Under the pieces are notes generated by a model. That model searched no databases. It saw only the letters and a list, made by a program, of their open reading frames with translations, and was not told the DNA's origin. Below, piece by piece: positions 52,001 through 60,577 of a stretch of 64,000 nucleotides of DNA. Position numbers and translations under genes: made by a program. The stretch comes from an uncultured Rhizobium sp. (GTDB lineage Bacteria; Pseudomonadota; Alphaproteobacteria; Rhizobiales; Rhizobiaceae), in NCBI GenBank assembly GCA_945952045.1, contig CAMFHE010000008.1, positions 62,001-126,000 of the forward strand. Reading direction: 5' to 3'. Numbering within the stretch: position 1 is the stretch's first letter; the number at the start of each line of letters is the position of its first letter.

Positions 52001-52916
52001 TCTGGTCTTTCTCGACCTGCCGCGCTTCGAAGGTGGTGCGTCGGGCGATTTCGCCCGCGTCGCGCTCTATGCAAAGCCGTTTCGGCGCAGCGCGATCTCC
52101 TCCTCGACCGGAGCCGAAGGGTTTCGGCTTCGCGCTGCGGTGGAACGGCCGGCGCGGATCGGAACCCTGCAAGCCGCGCTGTCTCCGGGCGTGTTCGGCC
52201 GTTTCGACCGGTTGAACGCGCTGACGGTCGATCTGCCCTTCGGCGCTGCGGCAAGCGCCGCCCGCCCCGCCGTTCTCGCCGGGGAAAACCGGCTGGCTGT
52301 GGCCTGCCGAGACGGCGGCTGGGAGATTCTGAGCTATAGCGAGGGTGAGGAAATTGCCCCTGGCCGCTGGCGTTTGACCGGGCTGCTGCGCGGGCTTGCG
52401 GGCAGCGATGACGCGATGCGGGCCGGCGCCGAGGCCGGCGCGCGGGTCGTCTTCCTCGATTCGGCGGTGCGCCCGCTGGCATTGATGCCGGAAGAGGCGG
52501 GGCTGTCGCTGAACTGGATCGCGGAAGCTGCGGGCGGACAGGGGGCGACGGCGCCGCAAACCTTTGCCGGCGGCATGCGCGCCGAAACGCCGTTGGCGCC
52601 CGTGCATGTCGGCGGCCGGCGTCTGGCCGGCGGCGATATCCATCTTTCCTGGGTGCGGCGCGGGCGTGTCGATGCCGACGACTGGGGTGGGGCAGATATC
52701 GCGCTGGACGAGCCGGAGGAGCGTTATCGCATCGACATTCTCGACGGTCCGCACGTGCGCCGCAGCGTCGAGGTGACGGCGCCTTTCTACGATTATCCGG
52801 AGGCTTTGGAGACGGCGGATTTCGGCGGACCGCAAGCGGCGTTGTCGCTGCGCATCCGCCAGATGGGCCGCAAGGTGCCGCTGGGGCTTGCCGCCGAGCG
52901 GGTGGTTTCACTGTAA
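49074..52916 (+). CDS. GTA megatron / host-specificity protein (g15)
   Basis: A 1280-residue protein, the largest of the cluster. The N-terminal part has a glycine/alanine-rich segment (GAALGGVFGPVGAIIGRAAGALAG) thought to insert into the membrane. The GTA TIM-barrel domain follows from about residue 430 with GFIIGSELRGLTQLRDE, LTYGADWSEYFGYH, FHLDPLWASPAIDAVGIDNY and WLTELGCPAIDKG. The C-terminal half is the tail-fibre-like part (LVARRSLSFDLAPYELGLQPG). It forms the baseplate hub and DNA entry path. The frame is intact over its whole length. Confidence 0.93.
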   Translation: MATILFQAAGAALGGVFGPVGAIIGRAAGALAGNVVDRALINGTRTISGQRLATARIPGADDGTSISRLYGTARIGGTLIWATRFEEEVSVERAGGKATGPRVENFSYYANLAIGLCEGEIASVRRVWADGREIDLTNIEMRVHTGSRDQLADPLIEAKQGAGRVPAYRGLAYVVFERLPLDTFGNRIPLFQFEVLRTVGRLESQIRAITIIPGSTEHGYSTVPVTESLGPGSVRSMNRHTLTHATDWAASIDELTAVCPNLESVALVVSWFGTDLRAGECRILPGVETLGREEESIPWIVSGIPRSDAHLISTSNGGPAYGGTPNDASVVAAIADLKARGLKVFLYPFLMMDVPLGNGLPDPHGGAEQAVYPWRGRITCHPAPGRAGSPDRSAAIGAAVSAFCGDTAVADFSVAGTEITHTGAAEGYRRLVLHYAHLAAAVGGVDGFIIGSELRGLTQLRDETNAFPFVQALATLAGEVRGLLGPAAKLTYGADWSEYFGYHPADGSGDVYFHLDPLWASPAIDAVGIDNYMPLSDWRDADLLAESPDGARTADDPRALKAAVATGEGFDWYYASEADRKARQRSPITDGLAAKPWVFRYKDIHGWWSNRHYNRVDGAEVGTPTPWVPGMKPVWLTELGCPAIDKGANQPNVFVDPKSSESFAPYFSNWMRLDSIQRRFLEAHHDHWTGADAPAGMLDATKTFVWTWDARPFPAFPQEKKVWSDGSNWTTGHWMNGRLGAGTLAEVIAAILRDHGFTDFDVEEVSGDLPGYVQGEIASARALIEPLLFAFQVDAYEGGPILRFRSRLKASRPAKVIDVLADLDDQKLWTENRNHDADHAGEAIIGFYDQFLDYEQASSRSRRVAAANDRVLRCDLAASLAAETALAGAEALLRDQLVARRSLSFDLAPYELGLQPGDAVELPDGPAGRFLVTRIEDGKTRHVEARAFAASTATRPPSREDEPGTVGTEVFPFAPLLVFLDLPRFEGGASGDFARVALYAKPFRRSAISSSTGAEGFRLRAAVERPARIGTLQAALSPGVFGRFDRLNALTVDLPFGAAASAARPAVLAGENRLAVACRDGGWEILSYSEGEEIAPGRWRLTGLLRGLAGSDDAMRAGAEAGARVVFLDSAVRPLALMPEEAGLSLNWIAEAAGGQGATAPQTFAGGMRAETPLAPVHVGGRRLAGGDIHLSWVRRGRVDADDWGGADIALDEPEERYRIDILDGPHVRRSVEVTAPFYDYPEALETADFGGPQAALSLRIRQMGRKVPLGLAAERVVSL

Positions 52917-52934
52917 ATTGAAGGGAGACGCAAC

Positions 52935-53156
52935 ATGATCGAATCGAAGCCGTGGTATCTTTCCAAGACCGTGTGGGGCGCGGGCCTGGCCGTTCTGGCC
53001 TCGCTCCTGCACCTCTCGGGCGTCGAACTCGGGCTTGAGGAACAAGGCGCGCTGGCCGACGGACTGGTGGCCCTCTTCGGGGCGCTTGGCGCTCTTTTGG
53101 CGGTGTATGGGCGGATTTCGGCCCGCCACGCAATCGGCGGGGATGGGCGGAAATGA
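52935..53156 (+). CDS. Small holin-like membrane protein at the end of the GTA cluster
   Basis: A 73-residue protein with two hydrophobic segments (about residues 10-28 and 41-59; LVALFGALGALLAVYGRI) and a charged tail. It starts MIESKPWYLSKTVWG, a beginning seen in small proteins next to rhizobial phage lysis genes. Together with the endolysin at 37230 it could open the inner membrane for particle release. The holin function is inferred from size, topology and place. AAGGGAG precedes the ATG. Confidence 0.65.
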   Translation: MIESKPWYLSKTVWGAGLAVLASLLHLSGVELGLEEQGALADGLVALFGALGALLAVYGRISARHAIGGDGRK

Positions 53157-53276
53157 CAGGAATTTCGCCCATTCATTTGCCATTCAGGCGGTGTTGATTA
53201 AGTATGGACCATGGAACATGGCGTGCAAAACCATGATACGGACTTGCGATAACGCCATGATTTCGAGAAAAACTTG

Positions 53277-53318
53277 AAGCGCGGCCGCATACGGCGATCT
53301 GGATACGGCGCGCTTTTT
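53277..53318 (+). terminator. Terminator at the end of the GTA cluster
   Basis: AAGCGCGGCCG / CGGCGCGCTT with one bulged G and an 18-nt loop, followed by TTTT. It separates the GTA genes from feuN. Confidence 0.65.
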
Positions 53319-53355
53319 AACTGGTATCGACGTGTTTTCGGTGGAAGTATAGGCG

Positions 53356-53604
53356 ATGGCATCTCCGGCGATCTTAGCGACCCTTGCCGCCGGGCTTTCG
53401 GCGGCGGCACCGCAGGATACAGGCATGAGCATACTGGTTGACGCCGCCGGCGATTGTGCTGCAGCGGCGGAGCAGGTGGTCGCCGAAACCGGCGGACAGC
53501 TTCTTTCCGCCCAGCCCTCGGGCGATTCCTGCGTCATCACCGTGCTGATCCAGGGCAATGGCAGCGAACGGCCACGCAAGGTCCGCGTCAAGGTTCCGAT
53601 GTAA
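53356..53604 (+). CDS. feuN: FeuN-like periplasmic modulator of the next two-component system
   Basis: An 82-residue protein with a short hydrophobic signal-like N-terminus (SPAILATLAAGLSAA) and a small domain with two cysteines (AAGDCAAAAE and SGDSCVITV) that may pair. It lies 47 bp upstream of the feuP-like regulator. In Sinorhizobium meliloti a small periplasmic protein at exactly this place, FeuN, inhibits FeuQ and is essential because it prevents overactivation. The match in size, location and position is good; the name rests on that. The family ending GSERPRKVRVKV is basic. Confidence 0.7.
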   Translation: MASPAILATLAAGLSAAAPQDTGMSILVDAAGDCAAAAEQVVAETGGQLLSAQPSGDSCVITVLIQGNGSERPRKVRVKVPM

Positions 53605-53651
53605 GCAGGCCCCACCTGTTTTGACGTTTTTCCATGGAGTGACCTGCGGAC

Positions 53652-54323
53652 ATGCGAATTCTTGTGGTCGAAGACGATGCGACGCTCAACCGCCAGCTTG
53701 CGGATGCGTTGAAGGAGGCCGGCTATGTCGTCGACCAGGCCTTCGACGGCGAGGAAGGCCATTTTCTCGGCGACTCCGAACCTTATGACGCCGTCATCCT
53801 CGATATCGGCCTGCCGGAAATGGACGGCATCACCGTTCTCGAAAAGTGGCGCGCGAACGGGCGCACCATGCCGGTGCTGATCCTCACCGCGCGCGACCGC
53901 TGGAGCGATAAGGTGGCCGGCATCGACGCCGGGGCCGACGATTACGTCGCCAAGCCCTTCCATGTCGAGGAAGTGCTGGCCCGCATCCGCGCGCTCATCC
54001 GCCGCGCCGCCGGCCATGCCTCCTCCGAGATCGTCTGCGGGCCGGTGCGGCTCGATACCAAGACGTCCAAGGCCTCGGTCAATGGCAGCCAGCTCAAGCT
54101 CACCTCGCATGAATTCCGGCTGCTCTCCTATCTCATGCATCACATGGGCGAGGTCGTGTCGCGCACCGCGCTCGTCGAGCACATGTACGATCAGGATTTC
54201 GACCGCGATTCCAACACCATCGAGGTTTTCGTCGGCCGGCTTCGCAAGAAGATGGGCGTCGACCTGATCGAGACGGTGCGCGGCCTCGGCTATCGCATGC
54301 AGGCGCCGGGCGCAGCAAAGTAA
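53652..54323 (+). CDS. feuP: Response regulator FeuP (OmpR family)
   Basis: A 223-residue regulator with a receiver domain (phosphoacceptor D51 in VILDIGLPEMDG, K in DDYVAKPFHVEE) and an OmpR-type winged helix (LTSHEFRLLSYLMHHMGEVVSRTAL, key FRLLSYLMHH; ending VRGLGYRM). Rhizobial FeuP activates genes for cyclic glucan export and osmoadaptation and was first linked to iron uptake. It is followed by its kinase gene after 37 bp. Confidence 0.9.
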   Translation: MRILVVEDDATLNRQLADALKEAGYVVDQAFDGEEGHFLGDSEPYDAVILDIGLPEMDGITVLEKWRANGRTMPVLILTARDRWSDKVAGIDAGADDYVAKPFHVEEVLARIRALIRRAAGHASSEIVCGPVRLDTKTSKASVNGSQLKLTSHEFRLLSYLMHHMGEVVSRTALVEHMYDQDFDRDSNTIEVFVGRLRKKMGVDLIETVRGLGYRMQAPGAAK

Positions 54324-54360
54324 CAATCACTTCGGAACGCGCGGGGGCGCTGCGACGGAT

Positions 54361-55767
54361 ATGACCTTCGGTGCTCGTTCTCTCACCGCCCGCGTGCTGC
54401 TGCTCGCCACCCTTTGGTCGGCGGTGGCGCTGGTGGCAATTGCGGTGGTCATTTCGACGCTCTACCGCGAAAGCGCCGACCGCGGCTTTCAGGATCTGCT
54501 GCGCGCCCAGCTCTATAACGTCGTCAACTCGCTTTCCATTGGCGAAAACAGTTCGCTCGCCGGCAATCCCGAGCTTGGCGACCTGCGTTTCTCGCAGCCG
54601 AAAAGCGGCTGGTACTGGATCGTCGAGCCCCTCGGCACCTTTTCGACCGGGCCGCTGGTTTCCTCCTCGCTTGGTCTCTCCAATCTCAAGGTTCCCTCGG
54701 TCGCCGAAGTGCCTTTCGACAGCAATTACGAGCGTTTCTATTCGCTCGACGACGGCAACGGCAATCGCATCCAGGTGGCCGAGACCGAAGTGGTGCTGGA
54801 TCAGGAGGGTCGTGCCGCGCGCTTTCGGGTCAGCGGCAATCTCGCCGTGGTCGAAAACGACATCGCCGCCTTTGACAACAGCCTCTATCTGGCGCTGGCC
54901 GTCTTCGGTTTCGGTAGCCTGATCGTCAATGCGCTGGCCATTCTCTATGGCCTGAAACCGCTCGACCATGCCCGCGCGGCCCTTGAGCGCATTCGCGGCG
55001 GCGAGGCGGAGCGGCTGCAGGGCGAGTTTCCGCGCGAAATCCAGCCGCTTGCCAACGAGATCAATGCACTGATCGACAGCAACCGCCGCATCGTCGAGCG
55101 CGCCCGCATGCAGGTCGGCAATCTCGCCCATTCGCTGAAGACGCCGATTGCCGTGCTGCTCAACGAGGCGCGCGTGCTCGACCGCCAGCATGGCGAACTG
55201 GTTGCTCATCAGGCCGAGGCGATGCAGGGGCAGGTGCAATCCTATCTCAACCGCGCCCGCATCGCCGCCCAGCGCGATTCGGTTCTGGCGCGCACGGAAG
55301 CAGAGCCTGCGCTGGAGCGGCTGGTGCGTGTCATGCGCCGCCTGAACGCCGACAAGGAATTCGAGCTGGTGATCGATCCGCCGCATCTGTCGCTGGCGAT
55401 GGAGCAGCAGGACGTCGAGGAGACCGTCGGCAATCTTCTGGAAAACGCGGCCCGCTTCGCTGAACGCCGGGTGATCGTCACTGCTAATGCCGCACCCGCC
55501 GACGTCAAGGGCGCCGACCCCGCGCGCAAATCCTGGGTGGAGCTGACGGTCGAGGACGATGGTCCCGGCCTCGATGCCGATCAGATCCGCGAGGCGATGA
55601 AGCGTGGCCGGCGGCTGGACGAAAGCAAGCCCGGCACGGGCCTTGGCCTGTCGATCGTGCGCGAGATCACCTCCGAATATCACGGGTTGATCGATCTCTC
55701 GCGCGGGCCGGCCGGTGGGCTGAGGGCGCGGCTAATTTTGCCTGCCGTGACAAAGGACATTGCGTGA
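54361..55767 (+). CDS. feuQ: Sensor histidine kinase FeuQ
   Basis: A 468-residue kinase with two transmembrane segments (about residues 11-33 and 175-197) flanking a periplasmic sensor domain. The HAMP-like linker leads to the phosphoacceptor H257 in NLAHSLKTPIAVLLNEA, and the ATPase domain has ENAARFAERRV, EDDGPGL and GTGLGLSIVREI. The LAHSLKTP box is the PhoQ-like type. It partners FeuP; the periplasmic domain would be the target of FeuN. Its stop overlaps the open frame that precedes the lipoprotein. Confidence 0.9.
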   Translation: MTFGARSLTARVLLLATLWSAVALVAIAVVISTLYRESADRGFQDLLRAQLYNVVNSLSIGENSSLAGNPELGDLRFSQPKSGWYWIVEPLGTFSTGPLVSSSLGLSNLKVPSVAEVPFDSNYERFYSLDDGNGNRIQVAETEVVLDQEGRAARFRVSGNLAVVENDIAAFDNSLYLALAVFGFGSLIVNALAILYGLKPLDHARAALERIRGGEAERLQGEFPREIQPLANEINALIDSNRRIVERARMQVGNLAHSLKTPIAVLLNEARVLDRQHGELVAHQAEAMQGQVQSYLNRARIAAQRDSVLARTEAEPALERLVRVMRRLNADKEFELVIDPPHLSLAMEQQDVEETVGNLLENAARFAERRVIVTANAAPADVKGADPARKSWVELTVEDDGPGLDADQIREAMKRGRRLDESKPGTGLGLSIVREITSEYHGLIDLSRGPAGGLRARLILPAVTKDIA

Positions 55768-55880
55768 CGCCGATTGCGGTGTCAAAAAAGGCGGACGGTC
55801 ACAATGACGCCACGCAAAGCCCTCACCAGTGCAAGGAACTTGATTTGACGATTGCCGACCGCGAATACTGGTTTGATTCC

Positions 55881-56315
55881 ATGCATGTTTCCACGCGTTG
55901 CCTCACCCTTGCCGCGCTTGCCGCGACGCTCGCCCTTGCCGGTTGCAAGACCACAGGTTCCGGAACCGGCAGCATTGCGCCGAAGCCGGCTGTCACAGCA
56001 GCAAACGGTTCGACAGGCTTCATCACCGCCCTGCAGGGCGGCATCGTGGCGCGCAGCGGCGTGACGCTCAGCAATTCCGACAAGCAGCGGGCGCTGGAAG
56101 CCGAATACCGCGCGCTGGAAGCTGCCCCCGGCGGCCAGCCGGTCGCATGGAGCGGCCGCGGCGTCAGTGGCGAGGTCGTGGCGGCAGCGCCGTATCAGGT
56201 CGGGTCACAGAATTGCCGGCAATATACCCATACCTTGAAGCTGGAAGACCGGCAGGCGGTGGCGCGCGGGGCTGCCTGCCGCAATGCGAACGGAAGCTGG
56301 TCGCCATTGACTTAA
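55881..56315 (+). CDS. Lipoprotein, 17-kDa surface-antigen-like
   Basis: A 144-residue lipoprotein. The signal peptide ends in a lipobox (TLALAGCKTTG), so it is anchored by lipid, likely in the outer membrane. The second half has the surface-antigen pattern QRALEAEYRALEAAPGGQPVAW and CRQYTHTLKLEDRQAVARGAAC, seen in RT0821/Lpp0805-like proteins. I chose the ATG at 55881, which starts the signal peptide; the frame is open from 55764, overlapping the feuQ end. It may be co-transcribed with feuPQ. Confidence 0.75.
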   Translation: MHVSTRCLTLAALAATLALAGCKTTGSGTGSIAPKPAVTAANGSTGFITALQGGIVARSGVTLSNSDKQRALEAEYRALEAAPGGQPVAWSGRGVSGEVVAAAPYQVGSQNCRQYTHTLKLEDRQAVARGAACRNANGSWSPLT

Positions 56316-56425
56316 AGCAATGTGCGATGCCTCCAGAGCGGCTACTTGCGGCTAAACGCCACAAATCCGCGTGAGCGGAGCGTTTGCCAGTTGGAATGAC
56401 CGTTCGGGTAAAGTAATTGGGCGCT

Positions 56426-57559
56426 ATGCTTTTCTGGATATTCGTCGCGATCCTCACGGCGGCCGTCGCTGCCGCTTTGCTTTATCCCCTGCTGCGCGGT
56501 GCGCATGCCGGTGCGGACGACCGCGCCGGCGAAGCCGCCGTCTACCGTGACCAGCTCAAGGAACTGGAGCGTGACCGGCAGCAGGGCCTGATCACTGCCG
56601 ATGAGGCCGAATACGCCAAGGCCGAGATCGCCCGTCGGCTGCTCGCCGTCTCCGGCGGGACCGATGCGGGCAATCCCGCCAAGCCCTCCGCCCGCCGCCG
56701 TCGTGTGGCGGAACTGCTCGTGCTTCTCTGTCTTCCCGCCATCGGGCTCGGTTTCTACCTGGAAACCGGCAGCCCCGAACTGCCGGCGCAGCCGTTGCAG
56801 GCGCGCCTCGACAATCCCGGCACCGATGTCGGCATCCTGATCGTCAAGGCCGAACAGCATCTGGCGAAGAACCCGGATGATGGAGCCGGCTGGGATCTGC
56901 TGGCGCCGATCTACTTCCGCAACATGCGTCTTGGCGATGCCGAAATGGCCTATCGCAACGCCATCAGGCTGAGCGGCCCGAGCGCGGAGCGCTTCAACGG
57001 TCTTGGCGAAACGCTGGTGGCCGGCGCCGAAGGCGTCGTTACCGCCGATGCGCGCGACGCCTTCGAATCGGCATTGAAGCTCGAACCGAAGAATTTCCGC
57101 ACGCGCTTCTACGTGGCGCTCGCCAAGGAACAGGCCGGCCAGTATCCGCAGGCCAAGGCGGATTTCGAGGCCATTCTCAAGGATTCGCCCGCCGATGCGC
57201 CGTGGCTGTCGCTGGTGAAGCAGCATCTTGTGCTGAACAGCGGCCCGCCCGTACCGCCGGCGCCCGGCAATCCGACGCAAGAGCAGGTTGCCGACGCTGA
57301 GGCCATGACGACTGGTGACCGCACCCAGATGATCGAAGGCATGGTCGCCAGCCTCGACGCCAAGCTTGCCGAAGATCCCAACAATATCGAAGGCTGGTTG
57401 CGGCTGGTGCGCTCCTACAGCGTTCTCAAGCAGCCGCAGAAGGCGGGCGACGCGCTGAAGCGCGGCCTTGCCGTCTTCCCCGCCGACAGCGCCGAAGGCA
57501 AGCAATTGCTGGCGCTTGCCACCGAACTCGGCCTCTCTTCCGAAGGAGCCAGCCAATGA
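56426..57559 (+). CDS. ccmI: Cytochrome c maturation protein CcmI
   Basis: A 377-residue membrane-anchored TPR protein. The first helix (residues 1-20, [20 protein letters not shown]) and a second near residue 92 ([16 protein letters not shown]) flank a cytoplasmic loop with [18 protein letters not shown], the CcmI signature. Periplasmic TPR units follow. It holds apocytochrome c for haem attachment. In rhizobia the gene is called cycH. Its 3' end overlaps ccmE. Confidence 0.9.
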   Translation: MLFWIFVAILTAAVAAALLYPLLRGAHAGADDRAGEAAVYRDQLKELERDRQQGLITADEAEYAKAEIARRLLAVSGGTDAGNPAKPSARRRRVAELLVLLCLPAIGLGFYLETGSPELPAQPLQARLDNPGTDVGILIVKAEQHLAKNPDDGAGWDLLAPIYFRNMRLGDAEMAYRNAIRLSGPSAERFNGLGETLVAGAEGVVTADARDAFESALKLEPKNFRTRFYVALAKEQAGQYPQAKADFEAILKDSPADAPWLSLVKQHLVLNSGPPVPPAPGNPTQEQVADAEAMTTGDRTQMIEGMVASLDAKLAEDPNNIEGWLRLVRSYSVLKQPQKAGDALKRGLAVFPADSAEGKQLLALATELGLSSEGASQ

Positions 57560-58005
57560 ACCGCAAGCAGAAGCGCCTCGCCGTGATCGGCGTCGGAATG
57601 GGCTTCATCGCCATCGCCGCCATGCTGGTTCTCTACGCGTTCGGCCAGTCGATCGCCTATTTCTACATGCCGGCCGATCTGGCGAAGACGCCGGTGCCGC
57701 CCGAAACCCGCATCCGCCTCGGCGGTCTGGTGGGCGAGGGTTCGGTCGTGCGCGGCAACGGCTCGACGGTCGCCTTCTCGGTCACCGACGGCGAGGGAAC
57801 GGTGAAAGTCACCTATACCGGGCTGCTGCCCGATCTGTTTCGCGAGGGACAGGGCGTGGTCACCGAAGGCAAGTTCGAGCCGGGCAGCGATGTCTTCCAG
57901 GCCGATTCGGTGCTTGCCAAGCATGACGAAAACTACATGCCCAAGGAAGTCGCCGACCGCCTGAAGGAAAAGGGCGTCTGGGCCGGACAGGAGCAGACAC
58001 AATGA
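57556..58005 (+). CDS. ccmE: Haem chaperone CcmE
   Basis: A 149-residue protein with one N-terminal transmembrane helix (residues 9-30) and a periplasmic beta-barrel. The haem-binding histidine is H123 in AKHDENYMP, with Y127 beside it, matching the family. It carries haem covalently before handing it to the CcmF/H ligase. It overlaps both ccmI and ccmF by 4 bp (cycJ in rhizobia). Confidence 0.93.
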   Translation: MNRKQKRLAVIGVGMGFIAIAAMLVLYAFGQSIAYFYMPADLAKTPVPPETRIRLGGLVGEGSVVRGNGSTVAFSVTDGEGTVKVTYTGLLPDLFREGQGVVTEGKFEPGSDVFQADSVLAKHDENYMPKEVADRLKEKGVWAGQEQTQ

Positions 58006-59990
58006 GCGTCGAACTTGGTCACTATGCTCTCGTGCTGGCGCTCGCCACCGCCATTCTGCTCTCCGTCCTGCCGATGTGGGGCGCGCGCCGTAACGATCCG
58101 GCCCTGATGGATATCGGCCCGATCGCGGCCGTCGTGCTGTTTGCGCTGGTGGCCTTTTCCTTCGGCGTTCTTACCCATGCGCATCTGGTTTCGGATTTTT
58201 CCGTCCGCAATGTCTGGGAAAATTCGCATTCGCTGGTCCCGATCCTGTTCAAGGTCTCCGGTGTCTGGGGGAACCATGAAGGATCGATGCTGCTCTGGCT
58301 GCTGATCCTGGCGCTGTTCACCGCGCTGGTGGCGCTCTTCGGCCGCAATCTGCCTGATCGCCTTCGCGCCGATGTGCTCTCGGTGCAAGGCTGGGTGTGC
58401 ACGGCTTTTGCTCTCTTCATCCTCCTGACGTCCAACCCGTTCCAGCGCCTCAACCCGGCGCCGGCGGAAGGCCAGGATCTTAATCCCGTGCTGCAGGATA
58501 TCGGCCTCGCCATCCATCCGCCGCTGCTTTATCTCGGTTATGTCGGTTTTTCCGTCTGCTTTTCCTTTGCCATCGCGGCGTTGATGCAGGGGCGGATCGA
58601 CGCCGCATGGGCGCGCTGGGTGCGGCCGTGGACGCTCGCTGCCTGGACCTTCCTGACCGCCGGCATCGCCATGGGTTCCTATTGGGCCTATTACGAGCTC
58701 GGCTGGGGCGGCTGGTGGTTCTGGGATCCGGTCGAAAATGCCTCCTTCATGCCCTGGCTTGCCGGCACGGCGCTCTTGCATTCGGCCCTGGTGATGGAAA
58801 AGCGCGAGGCGCTGAAGATCTGGACCATCCTGCTGGCGATCCTGACCTTCTCGCTCTCGCTGCTCGGCACCTTCCTGGTGCGTTCCGGCGTCCTGACCTC
58901 GGTCCATGCCTTCGCCACCGATCCGACGCGCGGCGTCTTCATCCTCGCCATTCTGGTGATCTTCATCGGCGGGGCGCTGTCGCTGTTTGCCTTCCGCGCG
59001 CCGATGCTGAACGCAGGCGGGCTGTTTGCGCCGATTTCGCGCGAGGGCGCACTGGTTCTCAACAACCTCATCCTGACGGTCTCGACCGCGACGGTGCTGA
59101 TCGGCACGCTTTATCCGCTGCTGCTGGAAGCCCTGACGGGTGAGAAAATCTCCGTCGGTCCGCCCTTCTTCAACCTCACCTTCGGCCTGTTGATGATCCC
59201 GTTGCTGCTCGCCGTGCCGTTCGGACCGCTGCTGGCCTGGAAGCGCGCCGATCTGCTCGGCGCACTGCAGCGCCTGTTCGTGGCGGCGGGCCTGTCCTTC
59301 GCCGTGGCGCTGGTCTTCTACTACGATCAGTATGGCGGCCCGGTCATGGTCGTCTTCGGCCTCGCCGCCGGCCTGTTCCTCGTCTTCGGCGCCCTGACCG
59401 ACCTCTGGCTTCGCGCCGGTTTCGGCCGGCTGTCGACCTCGATCGGCATGCGACGGCTGGTGGGCTTGCCGCGCTCGGCCTTTGGTACCGCACTGGCGCA
59501 TATGGGCCTCGGCATCACCGTTCTCGGCATCGTCGCCGTCACCGCCTTCGAGACGGAGCACGTGATCGAGATGAAGCCGGGCATGACCACGCCTGCCGGC
59601 GGTTACAGCCTGACCTTCGACGGCATGAAATCAGCGGTCGGTCCGAACTTCACCGAGGATCGCGGCCACTTCACCATCCGTCGTGGCGGCGCGGTCAAGG
59701 CCGACGTCTGGTCCTCCAAGCGTCTCTACACCGCCCGACGCATGCCGACGACCGAAGCCGGCATCGCCACATTCGGCCTGTCCCAGGTCTATGTTTCGCT
59801 GGGCGATGTGATGGCCGATGGCGGCATCGTCGTGCGCATCTGGTGGAAGCCCTACATCCTCTGCATCTGGGGCGGCGCGCTGGTGATGATGCTTGGCGGG
59901 TTCGTGTCGCTGAGCGACCGCCGCCTGCGGGTCGGCGCACCGAGCAGGCGCGCCCGTGCCGGTAGCCAAGCCCTGGAGCCAGCCGAATGA
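58002..59990 (+). CDS. ccmF: Haem lyase subunit CcmF
   Basis: A 662-residue protein with about 15 transmembrane helices and the tryptophan-rich WWD motif [18 protein letters not shown], which presents haem on the periplasmic side. Other conserved blocks are [12 protein letters not shown] and [18 protein letters not shown], with the histidines thought to coordinate haem b. It overlaps ccmE and ccmH by 4 bp (cycK in rhizobia). Length is normal. Confidence 0.94.
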   Translation: MSVELGHYALVLALATAILLSVLPMWGARRNDPALMDIGPIAAVVLFALVAFSFGVLTHAHLVSDFSVRNVWENSHSLVPILFKVSGVWGNHEGSMLLWLLILALFTALVALFGRNLPDRLRADVLSVQGWVCTAFALFILLTSNPFQRLNPAPAEGQDLNPVLQDIGLAIHPPLLYLGYVGFSVCFSFAIAALMQGRIDAAWARWVRPWTLAAWTFLTAGIAMGSYWAYYELGWGGWWFWDPVENASFMPWLAGTALLHSALVMEKREALKIWTILLAILTFSLSLLGTFLVRSGVLTSVHAFATDPTRGVFILAILVIFIGGALSLFAFRAPMLNAGGLFAPISREGALVLNNLILTVSTATVLIGTLYPLLLEALTGEKISVGPPFFNLTFGLLMIPLLLAVPFGPLLAWKRADLLGALQRLFVAAGLSFAVALVFYYDQYGGPVMVVFGLAAGLFLVFGALTDLWLRAGFGRLSTSIGMRRLVGLPRSAFGTALAHMGLGITVLGIVAVTAFETEHVIEMKPGMTTPAGGYSLTFDGMKSAVGPNFTEDRGHFTIRRGGAVKADVWSSKRLYTARRMPTTEAGIATFGLSQVYVSLGDVMADGGIVVRIWWKPYILCIWGGALVMMLGGFVSLSDRRLRVGAPSRRARAGSQALEPAE

Positions 59991-60442
59991 TCCGGCGGCT
60001 TTTCCTCGCGCTGGTCCTCTTTCTCACGGCCCTGCCGGCGCTTGCCGTCAATCCCGACGAGATACTCGCCGATCCCGCGCTGGAGGCACGGGCAAGAGGG
60101 CTGTCGGCGCAATTGCGCTGCATGGTCTGCCAGAACCAGTCCATCGACGATTCCAACGCCGAGCTTGCCCGCGACCTGCGCCTTCTGGTGCGCGAGCGCA
60201 TCACCGATGGCGACAGCGACCAGCAGGTGATCGATTATGTCGTCTCGCGTTATGGCGAATTCGTGCTGCTCAAGCCGCGGTTGAGCGCGCATACCTATCT
60301 CTTGTGGGGTGCGCCCATCGCGCTTTTCGTGATCGGGGTCATCGCCATGGCGGTCTATGCGCGCTCACGCGTTGCCCGTCCGACAGGGCGCAAACTCAGC
60401 GACGAGGAACAGGCGGCATTGGATCGGCTGCTGAAAGAATAG
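59987..60442 (+). CDS. ccmH: Cytochrome c maturation thiol protein CcmH
   Basis: A 151-residue protein with a signal peptide (residues 1-20), the redox motif [16 protein letters not shown] (C45, C48) and a C-terminal membrane anchor (about 103-122). It keeps the CXXCH of apocytochrome c reduced for haem ligation. It closes the ccmIEFH (cycHJKL) operon, and a 135-bp spacer separates it from degP. Confidence 0.94.
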   Translation: MIRRLFLALVLFLTALPALAVNPDEILADPALEARARGLSAQLRCMVCQNQSIDDSNAELARDLRLLVRERITDGDSDQQVIDYVVSRYGEFVLLKPRLSAHTYLLWGAPIALFVIGVIAMAVYARSRVARPTGRKLSDEEQAALDRLLKE

Positions 60443-60577
60443 GGCTTTTTTCTTACTCAGGACATTACCAAAAATTCATCGGCCGGACAGTTTTTTGTAA
60501 GGTGCGTCTTCCTATATCTGCTTCATCGAATGAATTCGCCCGCATCGGGGGCGAAGAGATGAAAGAAGGCGACAGGC

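Noticed and set aside
27740..53156. Reading the cluster as an ordinary HK97-type prophage
   Set aside because: Gene content and order follow alphaproteobacterial GTAs (g3.5, short tape measure, g12-g15 set), with no integrase, repressor or replication genes of its own and no flanking att sites.
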